Shown: positions 11,822 through 19,749 of the stretch, piece after piece
Layout: every line of letters starts with the position of its first letter
How positions within the stretch are numbered: position 1 is the stretch's first letter
NCBI GenBank assembly: GCA_029781975.1
Contig: JAKOVQ010000014.1
Coordinates: 62,001-126,000 of the forward strand
Reading direction: 5' to 3'
From: Acidobacteriota bacterium
Lineage (GTDB): Bacteria; Acidobacteriota; Thermoanaerobaculia; UBA5066
Length of the DNA: 64,000 nucleotides
The notes under the pieces: model-generated
What the model was told of the DNA's origin: nothing
The model's database searches: none
Seen by the model: only the letters and a program-made list of their open reading frames with translations
Made by a program: the position numbers and the translations under genes

Positions 11822-12655
11822 ATGCGCCAGCCTCGTCCCTCCGCCCTTCGCTTCCCCTTCGTCCCGGCCCACGCCTTCGCCGCGGCCGCCGCCCTCGGGC
11901 TGGCGTTCGGAGCCCCTCTCCCGGCCGTCGCCGCCCTGGCGGGGACCTCGAAGGAGGTCTCCCGCACCATCCCGCTCGCCGCCGACGGGACCCTGTCGAT
12001 CGACACCTTCAAGGGGTCCGTCACCGTCGGCACGTGGGACCGCGCCGAGGTGAGCCTGAAGGCGCGGATCGAGCCCGACGGCGACTGCGCCACCTCGGTC
12101 GACGACGTCCAGCGGACCGAGGTCGAGGTCTCGGCCACGGCGCGCGAGGTCCGGCTCCACAGCGACTACTCGCGGATCCCCGAGCGCCCGTTCCAGTGGG
12201 GCGACTGCGGCGCCCGGCCGTTCGTCCACTACGAGCTGACGATGCCCCGGACCGCCTCGCTCCGCCTGAAGGACTACAAGTCGAGGACGAAGATCGACGG
12301 CGTCGCGGCCGACGTCGAGATCGAGACCTACAAGGGGACCGTCCGGGCCACGCGCCTCGACGGCGCACTCAGGATCGAGACCTACAAGGGCGACGTCGAC
12401 GCCGAGCTCCTCGGCGTGAAGAAGGACGTGAGCCTCGAGACCTACAAGGGGACGATCGACCTCTCGATCCCGCGCCGCGCCGCCTTCTCGGTGAGCGGCG
12501 ACACGAGGAAGGGCGAGCTCGACGCCGGGCGGTTCGGGCTCGACTCGAAGGCGACCGGGCGCCGCGGGGCGCGCCTCTCCGGTGACGTCAACGGCGGCGG
12601 GCCGGAGGTCTCGCTCGAGACCTACAAGGGGACGATCCGGCTGAAGGAGCTCTGA
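11822..12655 (+). CDS. Secreted DUF4097 beta-helix-like protein with Lys-Gly repeats
   Basis: A 277-residue exported protein. A signal peptide runs to about residue 38, ending near VAALA. The rest follows the DUF4097 pattern: short beta-strands spaced about 17 residues apart with a Lys-Gly turn. The unit appears as TFKGSV, ETYKGTV, ETYKGDV, ETYKGTI and a final ETYKGTI, with decayed copies DYKSRT and DTRKGEL. Related proteins form right-handed beta-helix or adhesin-like structures at the envelope; the function is unknown. AAGGAG six bases before the ATG fixes the start. Confidence 0.85.
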   Translation: MRQPRPSALRFPFVPAHAFAAAAALGLAFGAPLPAVAALAGTSKEVSRTIPLAADGTLSIDTFKGSVTVGTWDRAEVSLKARIEPDGDCATSVDDVQRTEVEVSATAREVRLHSDYSRIPERPFQWGDCGARPFVHYELTMPRTASLRLKDYKSRTKIDGVAADVEIETYKGTVRATRLDGALRIETYKGDVDAELLGVKKDVSLETYKGTIDLSIPRRAAFSVSGDTRKGELDAGRFGLDSKATGRRGARLSGDVNGGGPEVSLETYKGTIRLKEL

Positions 12656-12684
12656 GGGGGCGCGCCGGCTTCCGGACCCGGCCG

Positions 12685-13431
12685 TCAGCCGAGGGGCGGC
12701 ACCTGCGGTCCGGCCGGGGGCGTCCCGACGGGCTCGTCCGCGAAGCGGACGCGGACGTGGACGTCGTCGGGCGTCCCGTAGGCGCGGAGCAGCCACTGCG
12801 TCACGAACGCGGCCACCTGCCTTCGCGCCGTCTCCCGGACGAGGGGGACGTTTTGCCGGGCCCTCCTCCGGAGAGCGGGCATCAGCTCCCGTCGGAGCTC
12901 CTCCACCACGGCGTCCTCGTCCCGGAAGAGGGACGTCTCCACCTTGCGGAAGGCGAGGCGCGAGACGTCGACGGCCGGCATCCCGAATCCGATCGGGGGG
13001 GCGGTGACGTCGACCGTCCGCCCCGAGAGCCGGAAGTCCCACGTCCCGGCGAGGTCCACGCTGTACGTGTAGGTCACGGGCGCGCGCGCCTCCACGGCGA
13101 CGTCGGGGAGGGAGACCCCGAGGACGGTGGCCCCCTCGCGCCGCTCGACGACCTCCACCTGCGAGAGGGTCGCCACCTCCAGCCGGTTCGTCCCTTCGAG
13201 CCGCGTCGCGGTGCTGGTGAACTCCGTCAGGACGCGGCGCGAGGCGATGGCCGCGGCCAGGCGCCCCAGGGCCGCCCCCGCCGCGTCGCCCGCTGCGGCG
13301 CCGGTGGCCCGGATCGCGGCGGGGACCGATTCCACGAGGAGCTTCGGCAGCTGGGCGAGCCGCCAGCCGAGGAGGGCCACCCCGAGAAGCGCGGCGAGGG
13401 CGACGGCGGCGGCGAGGCGGGAGGGACGCAC
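12685..13431 (-). CDS. DUF4230-like membrane-anchored protein
   Basis: About 248 residues: one N-terminal membrane helix (LAAAVALAALLGVALLGW) and an extracytoplasmic domain with RLEVATLSQVEVVERREG, an alternating-strand region and a helical C-terminus. This resembles DUF4230 proteins, a family without known function; the match is by pattern and only moderately sure. The frame continues upstream to 13761, but that part is low-complexity and antisense to the next gene. The GTG at 13431 has GAAGGG about nine bases upstream and a TACACT -10-like box at 13459-13454. It ends 29 bases from the DUF4097 gene, tail to tail. Confidence 0.7.
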   Translation of the reverse strand: MRPSRLAAAVALAALLGVALLGWRLAQLPKLLVESVPAAIRATGAAAGDAAGAALGRLAAAIASRRVLTEFTSTATRLEGTNRLEVATLSQVEVVERREGATVLGVSLPDVAVEARAPVTYTYSVDLAGTWDFRLSGRTVDVTAPPIGFGMPAVDVSRLAFRKVETSLFRDEDAVVEELRRELMPALRRRARQNVPLVRETARRQVAAFVTQWLLRAYGTPDDVHVRVRFADEPVGTPPAGPQVPPLG

Positions 13432-13537
13432 GGCAGAGGCCCTTCGGTCCTTCAGTGTAGCCCCGGGCCCGGTCCCTCCCTCGACCGGCGAGCCGTCGTT
13501 GGCGAAAATGCGCGGACCTCCGGAGGAGATGGAAGAG

Positions 13538-14146
13538 ATGTCTCTGCTCGTCCCGCTCGCGGCCCTCGCCCTCCCCGCCGTCGTCGCGGCGACGCCCCCG
13601 GCCCCCGCTCCGTCACCCGCCGCCACGCCGGCGGCCGTCCGGCTCCGGGGCGGCTTCGGCGCGAGCGCCGGCGCGGCCTCCGGCTCCCCGACGCTCACCC
13701 CTCCTCCCCGCTCCCTCGCCGAGGCCGCGCGGGCGTCGGGCGGCAGGGCGCGCGTCGCCATCAGCCTGAGCGGGACCCCGGCCCCCGCGCCCGAGAGCGC
13801 GGCGGCTTCGACGCGGAACGCCGGGTCCGCGCCGTCCGCGGGAGGGGCGGCCGGCGGGACCAGCGACGAGGCGGCGCGGGCCGCGCAGGCCCGGATGGAC
13901 CGGGCGGTCCAGCGGGGGCTCCGCTATCCGAACCACGTCCGGACGTCCGGCCCGGCCCGGGCCGCCGCCCGCACCGAGTGGGACGCGGCCGCGGAGGCGT
14001 GTCGGAGGACGCCGGGGTGCGTCCCCGTCTACCGCGACGGCCCGGGCTTCCCCGAGAAGCCGCTGAAGACCGACCAGGAGATCATCGAGGACAAGAAGAG
14101 GGAGCTCGGCCTGAGCGGCTCCGACACGAAGCGCGCCCCGCGGTAG
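13538..14146 (+). CDS. Secreted Ala/Pro-rich hypothetical protein
   Basis: A 202-residue protein not recognised. A signal peptide (SLLVPLAALALPAVVAA) leads into a low-complexity Ala/Pro/Gly region to about residue 110. A compact C-terminal part follows with ARMDRAVQRGLRYPNH, a cysteine pair in ACRRTPGCVPVY that could form a disulfide, and a charged tail (KTDQEIIEDKKREL). Start codons at 13508, 13529 and 13538 share a frame. I chose 13538 because GGAGGAG sits nine bases upstream and the signal peptide begins there. Confidence 0.65.
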   Translation: MSLLVPLAALALPAVVAATPPAPAPSPAATPAAVRLRGGFGASAGAASGSPTLTPPPRSLAEAARASGGRARVAISLSGTPAPAPESAAASTRNAGSAPSAGGAAGGTSDEAARAAQARMDRAVQRGLRYPNHVRTSGPARAAARTEWDAAAEACRRTPGCVPVYRDGPGFPEKPLKTDQEIIEDKKRELGLSGSDTKRAPR

Positions 14147-14162
14147 CCGGGCCTCGCCCGGC
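14146..14162. terminator. Hairpin between convergent genes
   Basis: GCCGGGC (14146-14152) and GCCCGGC (14156-14162) form a perfect 7-base stem with a CTC loop, directly after the stop of the secreted hypothetical and facing the end of the zinc-ribbon gene. No T-run follows. Confidence 0.45.
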
Positions 14163-14199
14163 GATCCGGCGTCGAGGAGTTGCCGCGTCCCGGGCGGGG

Positions 14200-15825
14200 T
14201 CAGCGCGCGGGGAAGATCGCCGCGTCGGGAAGCGGGGTCGACGCCCGGTAGTCGCGGAGCGCCTGGCGCGCCGCCGCCGTCGCTTCGACCGCGCGCCGGA
14301 GCGTCTCGTCCCAGACCGCGAGGAGCCTCTCCATCTCCCGCGTCAGCTGCGGCTCGGCGTCGGGCTCCCAGGACGGGAGCGCCTTCTCCGAAAGGTGCGG
14401 CGTGCCGGGGACGCGCCGCAGGTACGCCCGCCTCAGCTCCGCCGGGAGCGCGTCCCCCCGGAGGCCCACGAGCTCGTGGACGACGGCGGGGACCTCGCGC
14501 GGGAGCTCCACCAGCCGCCGGAGCGCCACCCGGTTCGCCGCCTCGAGCGCCGGTTCCCCGGCGAGGGGGAGGAGGAGGCCGGCCAGCTCCCGGTAGAGCT
14601 CCCCGGGCGCCTCCTCGGGCGGCATCAGGTACTCGCGGAGCGCCGCCTCGCGCGCCGCGTCGGTCCGAAGCGCGGTGAAGAGGGCCATCCGCGCCCGGCA
14701 CGCCTCCGCGTCCGCCGGGAGGCCGACGTAGAAGCAGCGGCCGAGCTCGGGGACGAGCGCGGGGCGCTCCACCGCGGCCTCGTCGATGAAGCCGAGGAGC
14801 GTCTCGGCCGAGTAGTGGAAGCCGGTCCCGGTGATCCGCCGGCGCGCGAGGAGGAGCGCGAACGCCAGCGGCGGGCCGCTCAGGTAGAGCATCCGGTAGA
14901 GGAGGATCTCTCCCATCACGGCGTGCTGCGGGAAGTTGCGCTGGAAGATCCAGTCGACGGCGAGGAGGTTCGCCGTGGCGAGGTCGTCGTCGCCGCGCCG
15001 GTGGGCCAGCTCCGCGGCGTCGAGGAGGAGCTTGAGGCAGACGCCGTCGCCGAGGCCGACCGCGGCGAGGAGAGGCGCGGGGACGGGGGGCTCGAAGAGG
15101 AACGGCTCGACGGCCCGGATCGCCGCGTTCCGGAGCGCCGGGCTCCCCTCGCAGAGGAGCTTGCCGACGAGGTCGGCGATCGGCATCTGCAGCTCGGGGG
15201 GCGCCCCCTTCATCACGGAGAGGAGCGACGGAAGGAGGCGCGCGGCGGTGGCGTTGACGAAGAGCCACTCCTCGAACCGGAGGGCGAGGGCTACCCGCGT
15301 CGCGAGGTCCGGCCCGGTGACGATCCGGTGGACGAGCTGCTCCGTCTCGGGGTCCGCGTCCTCCGGGTGCTCCCGTCGCCGCTCCTCCGGACTCCGGGGC
15401 CGCGGGACGGCCGCGGCCGGGTCGGGGGGCGGCACCCAGAGCCTCCGCTCCATCCGGCAGTCGGTCCCGCACGAGGGGCAGTGCGCGGTGTCCTCGTCGT
15501 CGCGGAGGGGGAGGAGGTCGCCGCAGCCGGGGCAGAGCGCCTGCTCCACGACGCCGTGCCGGTATCCCTCGGCACGGACCCAGGGCGCGGCGGTCGGGGA
15601 GGCGCCCCGCCCCGCCTCGGCGCCCTCGGCGTCGAGGAAGAGGCGCGGCGGCGCGCCGTCCACCTCGGGCTCCACCTTCCGCAGCCGGCGCTGGAGGACG
15701 GCCTTCTCGCCGCAGAACCGGCATGCCACCTCGGGCGCGTCGGCCCCCAGCTCGAGCGGCGTCCCGCACGAGGGGCAGAGGCCGCGCCTGGCGAGGAAGA
15801 GGACCCGCGGGAGGAGCTCGTTCAC
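14200..15825 (-). CDS. Double zinc-ribbon protein with helical repeats
   Basis: A 541-residue cytoplasmic protein of unknown function. Two zinc ribbons open it: Cys17/20/35/38 and Cys98/101/116/119. A Pro/Arg/Glu-rich linker (about 130-160) leads to an all-helical C-terminal region with HEAT/ARM-like character to the end. No enzyme motif is visible. The GTG start at 15825 has no Shine-Dalgarno, with pyrimidine-rich sequence before it. It lies 22 bases after the SPFH stop and is the last gene of the four-gene operon starting at 17911, so it probably depends on translation of the upstream gene. Confidence 0.75.
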   Translation of the reverse strand: MNELLPRVLFLARRGLCPSCGTPLELGADAPEVACRFCGEKAVLQRRLRKVEPEVDGAPPRLFLDAEGAEAGRGASPTAAPWVRAEGYRHGVVEQALCPGCGDLLPLRDDEDTAHCPSCGTDCRMERRLWVPPPDPAAAVPRPRSPEERRREHPEDADPETEQLVHRIVTGPDLATRVALALRFEEWLFVNATAARLLPSLLSVMKGAPPELQMPIADLVGKLLCEGSPALRNAAIRAVEPFLFEPPVPAPLLAAVGLGDGVCLKLLLDAAELAHRRGDDDLATANLLAVDWIFQRNFPQHAVMGEILLYRMLYLSGPPLAFALLLARRRITGTGFHYSAETLLGFIDEAAVERPALVPELGRCFYVGLPADAEACRARMALFTALRTDAAREAALREYLMPPEEAPGELYRELAGLLLPLAGEPALEAANRVALRRLVELPREVPAVVHELVGLRGDALPAELRRAYLRRVPGTPHLSEKALPSWEPDAEPQLTREMERLLAVWDETLRRAVEATAAARQALRDYRASTPLPDAAIFPAR

Positions 15826-15847
15826 GGGAGGGGGGCGGAGACGGGCG

Positions 15848-16924
15848 TCAGAGGCGCTTCAGCCACTCGGCCTTCTTGGCCGCGTACTCCTCGGGGGTGA
15901 TCGCCCCGGCGTCGAGGAGCTCCTTCAGCTGCTTCAGCCGCGCCACCGCGTCGACGCCGGCCTCGGCGGCGGGCGCCGGCCCCTGGGACGCCGGGCCCCC
16001 GTCGCGCGCGAGCCCCGACATCATCTGCGGGACGAGCATGGCGACGCCGAGGCCGACCCCTGCGTCGACGGCGCCGCCGCCGGCCTCGCCGGCGCTCGCG
16101 GCCAGCTCCTTCAGGGCGTCGGTCGTCCCGACGTCGCGGTAGCTCGTCCCCGCGTCGCGGAGCGCGGCGGCCCCCGCGGCCCGCGCCTGAAGGTCGAGCT
16201 GCGTGGCGCGCGCCCGGGCGTACCCCTCGGAGGCGATCTTCGCGTTGCCGTTCAGCGTCGCCTGGATCTCCTCGGTCGTCGTCACCGAGTTGACCGAGAG
16301 GTCGGTCAGCTCGAGGCCGAGCGAGGCGAACTCGGGGCCGAGGAGGGCGCGGACGCCGATCCCCAGCTCGCGGAAGAAGCGCGGCAGCTCGGCGAACGGC
16401 TTCCCGAGCGTGGCGAGCGCGTCGGTGAGCGCCGAGACGAGGTACTGCGACCTCAGGAACTCCTCGAGGTCGCGCTGGCGGAAGAGGGCCCTCGTGCCGA
16501 CCACCTTCGGGACGAAGAGCGTCGGGTCGGCGACGCGGATCGCGAACCGCCCGTTGGCCCGGACGGGCACCTGGAGGAGCATCGGGTCGGGGATCGTCAC
16601 CGGCTCCGGCGTTCCCCAGCGGAGGTCGCGGAAGAGCTGCCGCCCGACGAAGTAGACCTCGGCCCGGAACGGCGTCTCCCCGCCGTAGGCGAGGCCGGCG
16701 ACGAAGCCCGTCACCCCCGCGAAGCTCTGGGTGGAGAGGACGTGGCGGCCCGGCTCGAAGAGGGCCATCGTCCGCCCGTCGCGCTGGAAGAGGGCCGACT
16801 GCCCCTCCCGGACGATCAGCTGCGAGCCCCAGCGGATGACGCCCGGTCCCTCCTCGGGGAACCGGACCGCCAAGACGTCGCCCGCCGGGTCGACGAACTC
16901 CAGGACGTCTGCGAGGTCCGGCAT
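15848..16924 (-). CDS. SPFH-domain protein with C-terminal SHOCT-like helix pair
   Basis: A 358-residue SPFH/Band-7-type protein of the YdjI/virion-core-like group. The SPFH core covers about 20-290, with VIRWGSQLIVREGQ, FEPGRHVLSTQ and VRANGRFAIRVADP strands and a long helix (YARARATQLDLQARAAGAAA). A glycine/alanine-rich link follows. The end (RLKQLKELLDAGAITPEEYAAKK, 329-352) is a SHOCT motif, a short oligomerisation helix pair. Relatives often gather with zinc ribbons and sometimes form large membrane-associated rings. The ATG at 16924 shares its A with the TGA of the upstream gene, so the two are coupled. No signal or membrane helix is seen. Confidence 0.85.
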   Translation of the reverse strand: MPDLADVLEFVDPAGDVLAVRFPEEGPGVIRWGSQLIVREGQSALFQRDGRTMALFEPGRHVLSTQSFAGVTGFVAGLAYGGETPFRAEVYFVGRQLFRDLRWGTPEPVTIPDPMLLQVPVRANGRFAIRVADPTLFVPKVVGTRALFRQRDLEEFLRSQYLVSALTDALATLGKPFAELPRFFRELGIGVRALLGPEFASLGLELTDLSVNSVTTTEEIQATLNGNAKIASEGYARARATQLDLQARAAGAAALRDAGTSYRDVGTTDALKELAASAGEAGGGAVDAGVGLGVAMLVPQMMSGLARDGGPASQGPAPAAEAGVDAVARLKQLKELLDAGAITPEEYAAKKAEWLKRL

Positions 16925-17412
16925 CACCTCACCCCCGCGAGGGTCTCGGCCCGCCGGCGGAAGACCTCCTCGGCGGCGGCGAGGGCGTCGTGCGCGCGGT
17001 CGACCGCCGGCTCCGAGCCGCCGCGGGGGACGGCCTCGAACGCGGCGGTCACCGCCTCGCACGCCTCGCGCGCGGCGAGGTCGGCCGCGTAGATCCGCTC
17101 GAGGAGCGCCTCGTCGACCGGGACCCCCGAGAAGAGCCCCGCGCTCCCGGCCGGGGCGTGGCGGACCGAGTCGGCCAGCGCCTGCGCGCGCCGCTTCAGC
17201 CCCTCCAGCGCCTCCAGGCTCTCGAAGCGCATCCCCTGCGCGCTCGCGGCGATGTTCCGGTCCAGGGCGGCGCGCCCGGCGCCCAGGCGGGCCGCGATCG
17301 ACAGCCGGAGCGCCTGGTCGGTGTCCCGCCGCTTCTCCTTGGCCGCGTAGCCCGTGTAGCCGGGGACGAGCGCCCCCAGCCGGCCGATGAGGCCCTTCAA
17401 CGCCTCGCTCAT
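16924..17412 (-). CDS. Helical hypothetical protein of the SPFH operon
   Basis: A 162-residue, mostly alpha-helical, Ala/Arg/Glu-rich protein that I do not recognise. Helices with heptad-like spacing (DTDQALRLSIAARLGAGRAAL, ALEGLKRRAQALADSV, HDALAAAEEVFRRRAETL) suggest a coiled-coil adaptor. GGAGGAGAGG precedes the ATG at 17412. Its stop overlaps the SPFH start by one base, so the two products are probably made together and may interact. Confidence 0.75.
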   Translation of the reverse strand: MSEALKGLIGRLGALVPGYTGYAAKEKRRDTDQALRLSIAARLGAGRAALDRNIAASAQGMRFESLEALEGLKRRAQALADSVRHAPAGSAGLFSGVPVDEALLERIYAADLAAREACEAVTAAFEAVPRGGSEPAVDRAHDALAAAEEVFRRRAETLAGVR

Positions 17413-17434
17413 CCGCCCCTCTCCTCCCGCGTCC

Positions 17435-17911
17435 CTATGACGCGCCGAGACGCTTCAGCGCCTCGGCGGCCCCCGCGTTCATCCGGGCCATCTCCGCGAG
17501 CGACTCGCAGAGGGTGGTGAGCCACTCGGCCGGGGGGAGGCGCTCGGTCTTGAGCGCGATCCCCCGGACGACGTGGACCCTTTCCGCGACGACCCCGCTC
17601 CCCTCGCGGCGGAGGCGGAACTCGCCGTCGTCGCACGCCACCTTGAGCCCGACCGTCTTCTTCGCCGACAGGAGCCCCCCCTTCCGCTCCACGACCGTCC
17701 GCTCCGGGAAGGCCGAGGAGAGGGTGGACGCCGTCCGCTCGAGGAAGCTCTCGGCGGACGCGAAGTCGGCCCGGACGGAGGCCGCCAGCCGCGCCGGGTC
17801 GAGCCCCGGCCGGTCCGCTGCGCCGCAATAGGGGCAGCTCACCCCGCGGCCGTCCTCCGACCGCTTCACGGGGGCCCCGCAGTTCCCGCACGCCTCGAAT
17901 CGATAGGCCAT
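17435..17911 (-). CDS. Single zinc-ribbon protein of the SPFH operon
   Basis: A 158-residue protein with an N-terminal zinc ribbon (Cys8/11/26/29: CGNC and CPYC) and an alpha/beta remainder in which VVERKGGLLSAKKTVGLKVACDDGEFRL forms strands and the C-terminal 40 residues form helices. I do not recognise the C-terminal part. It is the first gene of the operon. A TAGACT -10-like hexamer lies at 17923-17918, six bases before its ATG, with no Shine-Dalgarno, so the operon mRNA may be leaderless. Confidence 0.78.
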   Translation of the reverse strand: MAYRFEACGNCGAPVKRSEDGRGVSCPYCGAADRPGLDPARLAASVRADFASAESFLERTASTLSSAFPERTVVERKGGLLSAKKTVGLKVACDDGEFRLRREGSGVVAERVHVVRGIALKTERLPPAEWLTTLCESLAEMARMNAGAAEALKRLGAS

Positions 17912-17917
17912 GCGCGA

Positions 17918-17923
17918 AGTCTA
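17918..17923 (-). promoter_or_regulatory. -10-like element for the zinc-ribbon/SPFH operon
   Basis: TAGACT on the minus strand, six bases before the ATG at 17911, in the 93-base divergent gap to the YbjQ gene. A TATAGT hexamer on the plus strand at 17956-17961 could serve the YbjQ gene with a leader of about 37 bases. Confidence 0.4.
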
Positions 17924-18004
17924 CAAGGGCTGTCGAGACCCGGTCGCGGCAGGCGTATAGTCCCTGGTTTCCGAGAGGACACTTTGTTCTCAAAGGAGGT
18001 CCCC

Positions 18005-18910
18005 ATGGCCCTGTTCGGCTCCCGCCCGCCCGATCCCCCTCCGCCGCCGCCCCCCGTGCCCGACCGGGCGCCCACCGGAGGCGAGATCCCGCCGCACGCG
18101 CGCGAGCGGCTCGCCGAGATGCGCGGCGGCGCGGGGAAGCCGTTCCTCTTCACGAGCGACCTCTCGGTCAACGAGTTCCTCCTCGTGCGGCGCGCCGGCT
18201 TCGACCCCCTCGGGCTCGTGATCGGCTCGTCGATCTACCACATCGGCTACCAGCAGGGGCAGTACAACCAGAACCAGGAGCTGGGCGTCCTCTCGCAGGC
18301 GATGTACGCCGCGCGCGAGCTGGCGATGAGCCGGATGGAGGCCGAGGCCGACGCCCTCGGCGCCGACGGGATCGTGGGCGTCAGGCTCGAGGTGTCTCGC
18401 TATTCATGGGGAGAGAACCTGGCCGAGTTCATGGCCGTCGGGACGGCCATCCGGAGCCGCGACGGCCAGAGCCACCGGACCCCGGCGGGCAAGCCCTTCA
18501 CCAGCGACCTCTCCGGGCAGGACCTCTTCCTCCTCCGCGCCGCCGGCTACAGCCCGCTCGGCCTCGTGATGGGGAGCTGCGTCTACCACGTGGCGCACCT
18601 GACGATGCGCCAGGCCTGGAAGACGATCGGCCAGAACATGGAGATGCAGAACTTCACCCAGGCCCTCTACGAGGCGCGCGAGCTCGCGCAGGAGCGGATG
18701 CAGCACGAGGCCTCGAAGCTCGGCGCCCAGGGGATCGTCGGCGTGAGGATCCGCGAGGGGAGCCACGGCTGGGAGAGCCACATCATCGAGTACCTGGCCC
18801 TCGGCACCGCGGTCGTCCCGCGCGAGGCGTCCGCCGAGGAGGCGGCCTGGGCCTGGGCCACGAACCCGACCCTGACCCTCTCGCTGAACGACGCTCCCGG
18901 GACGATCTGA
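18005..18910 (+). CDS. Tandem YbjQ/UPF0145-type (heavy-metal-binding fold) protein
   Basis: A 301-residue protein with two copies of the YbjQ-like domain. After a proline-rich N-terminus the units run at about 45-155 and 160-275. Each carries the core: PFLFTSDLSVNEFLLVR / KPFTSDLSGQDLFLLR, then PLGLVIGSSIYHIGY / PLGLVMGSCVYHVAH, then GADGIVGVRLEVS / GAQGIVGVRIREG. The single-domain family forms pentameric rings and is of unknown function despite the heavy-metal label. A perfect AAAGGAGG precedes the ATG by five bases. It is divergent from, and very likely functionally tied to, the zinc-ribbon/SPFH operon. Confidence 0.85.
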   Translation: MALFGSRPPDPPPPPPPVPDRAPTGGEIPPHARERLAEMRGGAGKPFLFTSDLSVNEFLLVRRAGFDPLGLVIGSSIYHIGYQQGQYNQNQELGVLSQAMYAARELAMSRMEAEADALGADGIVGVRLEVSRYSWGENLAEFMAVGTAIRSRDGQSHRTPAGKPFTSDLSGQDLFLLRAAGYSPLGLVMGSCVYHVAHLTMRQAWKTIGQNMEMQNFTQALYEARELAQERMQHEASKLGAQGIVGVRIREGSHGWESHIIEYLALGTAVVPREASAEEAAWAWATNPTLTLSLNDAPGTI

Positions 18911-18920
18911 CGGAGGGGCC

Positions 18921-18958
18921 CCCGCGGGACGGGCCGCCGGCCTCCCCCGTCCCGCGGG
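18921..18958. terminator. Long perfect hairpin between convergent genes
   Basis: CCCGCGGGACGGG (18921-18933) pairs base for base with CCCGTCCCGCGGG (18946-18958) over a 12-base loop. It sits between the ends of the YbjQ gene and the next, convergent gene and could end transcription from both sides. There is no T-run. Confidence 0.55.
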
Positions 18959-18971
18959 ACCGCGCCGGGTC

Positions 18972-19529
18972 CTAGTTCCGGTTCTCCCACCCCGCGGCGG
19001 CGCGGTCCTTCCGGATCTGGTCGGCCGTGTCGCGGATCGTCTTCTGCAGCTCGACGATGCTGTTCCGGGCGTACTTCAGCGCCTCGGCGTTGGCCTCCTT
19101 GGAGGTGTAGCCGTTGCGCGTCTTCGCGTCCCACGCGAGGACGTCGTCTAGCGTCTTCACCAGGGCCGTGGTGTCGCCGAAGGCCCACTTGTTGATCGGC
19201 CCGCCGACCAGCTCCGTGAACGCGCTGAAGAGCCCCGGGTCGCCGGGGGGGACGTTCTTCGGGTCGGACTTGAGGTGGAAGCGGAACCTCAGCTGCCCGA
19301 CGTAGAACCAGAACGTCGCCTCGTCCTTCTTCCCGTCGAGGAAGAGGCGGTGCGCCAGGACGAAGTAGACGCCCGGGTGCTTGTCCTCGATCCCGACCTT
19401 CAGCTCGGCGGCCGACTTCTTGTAGAGGGACTCCAGGTCGTCCTGGGGCTTCTCCTTGTCCGCGGCGCGGAGGTTGCCGGGAAGGAGGAGGCCGAGGACC
19501 AGGGCTGTCGCGAAGAAACGAGCTCTCAT
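18972..19529 (-). CDS. Secreted hypothetical protein
   Basis: A 185-residue exported protein that I do not recognise. A clear signal peptide (FFATALVLGLLLPGNLRAA) is followed by a helical domain with aromatic-rich segments (YFVLAHRLFLDGKKDEATFWFY) and a C-terminal helix. The RLFLDGKKDEATFWFYVGQLR region is reminiscent of a TPR-like helix pair and of small periplasmic proteins annotated only as hypothetical. A TAGGAT -10-like box at 19542-19537 lies seven bases before the ATG, with no Shine-Dalgarno. Confidence 0.75.
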   Translation of the reverse strand: MRARFFATALVLGLLLPGNLRAADKEKPQDDLESLYKKSAAELKVGIEDKHPGVYFVLAHRLFLDGKKDEATFWFYVGQLRFRFHLKSDPKNVPPGDPGLFSAFTELVGGPINKWAFGDTTALVKTLDDVLAWDAKTRNGYTSKEANAEALKYARNSIVELQKTIRDTADQIRKDRAAAGWENRN

Positions 19530-19536
19530 CGACCCG

Positions 19537-19542
19537 ATCCTA
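19537..19542 (-). promoter_or_regulatory. -10-like element for a leaderless transcript
   Basis: TAGGAT on the minus strand ends seven bases before the ATG at 19529, which lacks a Shine-Dalgarno. No -35 is evident. Confidence 0.35.
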
Positions 19543-19650
19543 CCCTGCCGAGCCCCGGCCGGAGGGGGCGCCGAAATGGCACACCCCGGGACCGAAAAAA
19601 AAGTTGCTTCCCCCTGTCTGAAAAACGGCCCGTTCCGGCCACTTTAGGTC

Positions 19651-19735
19651 GGGAGCCCCGATGTGGCGACGCCTCCTTCTCTCCGCCACCAGCCATACCC
19701 GTGCAGGAATGCGTAAGGGCCGCGTCGGGGCTCCC
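19651..19735. repeat. Structured inverted repeat in a 220-base gap
   Basis: GGGAGCCCCGA (19651-19661) and TCGGGGCTCCC (19725-19735) are perfect 11-base inverted arms. Between them GTGGCG (19663-19668) pairs with CGCCAC (19684-19689). On the minus strand the structure lies directly downstream of the M20 gene. It is followed by a weak GGCC hairpin with TTTTT at about 19629-19616 and then T8, so it may be a terminator complex or a small structured RNA. Confidence 0.4.
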
Positions 19736-19749
19736 TTTCCTCCGCCCGC

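Noticed and set aside
12260-12650. Tandem DNA repeat within the DUF4097 gene
   Set aside because: The recurrent GAGACCTACAAGGGG units reflect the protein Lys-Gly repeat and are spaced by codons with sequence drift, so they are a coding repeat and not a separate DNA element.
13432-13761. N-terminal extension of the DUF4230-like gene
   Set aside because: The extra 110 residues are low-complexity and overlap the secreted hypothetical gene on the other strand, which has its own Shine-Dalgarno and signal peptide.
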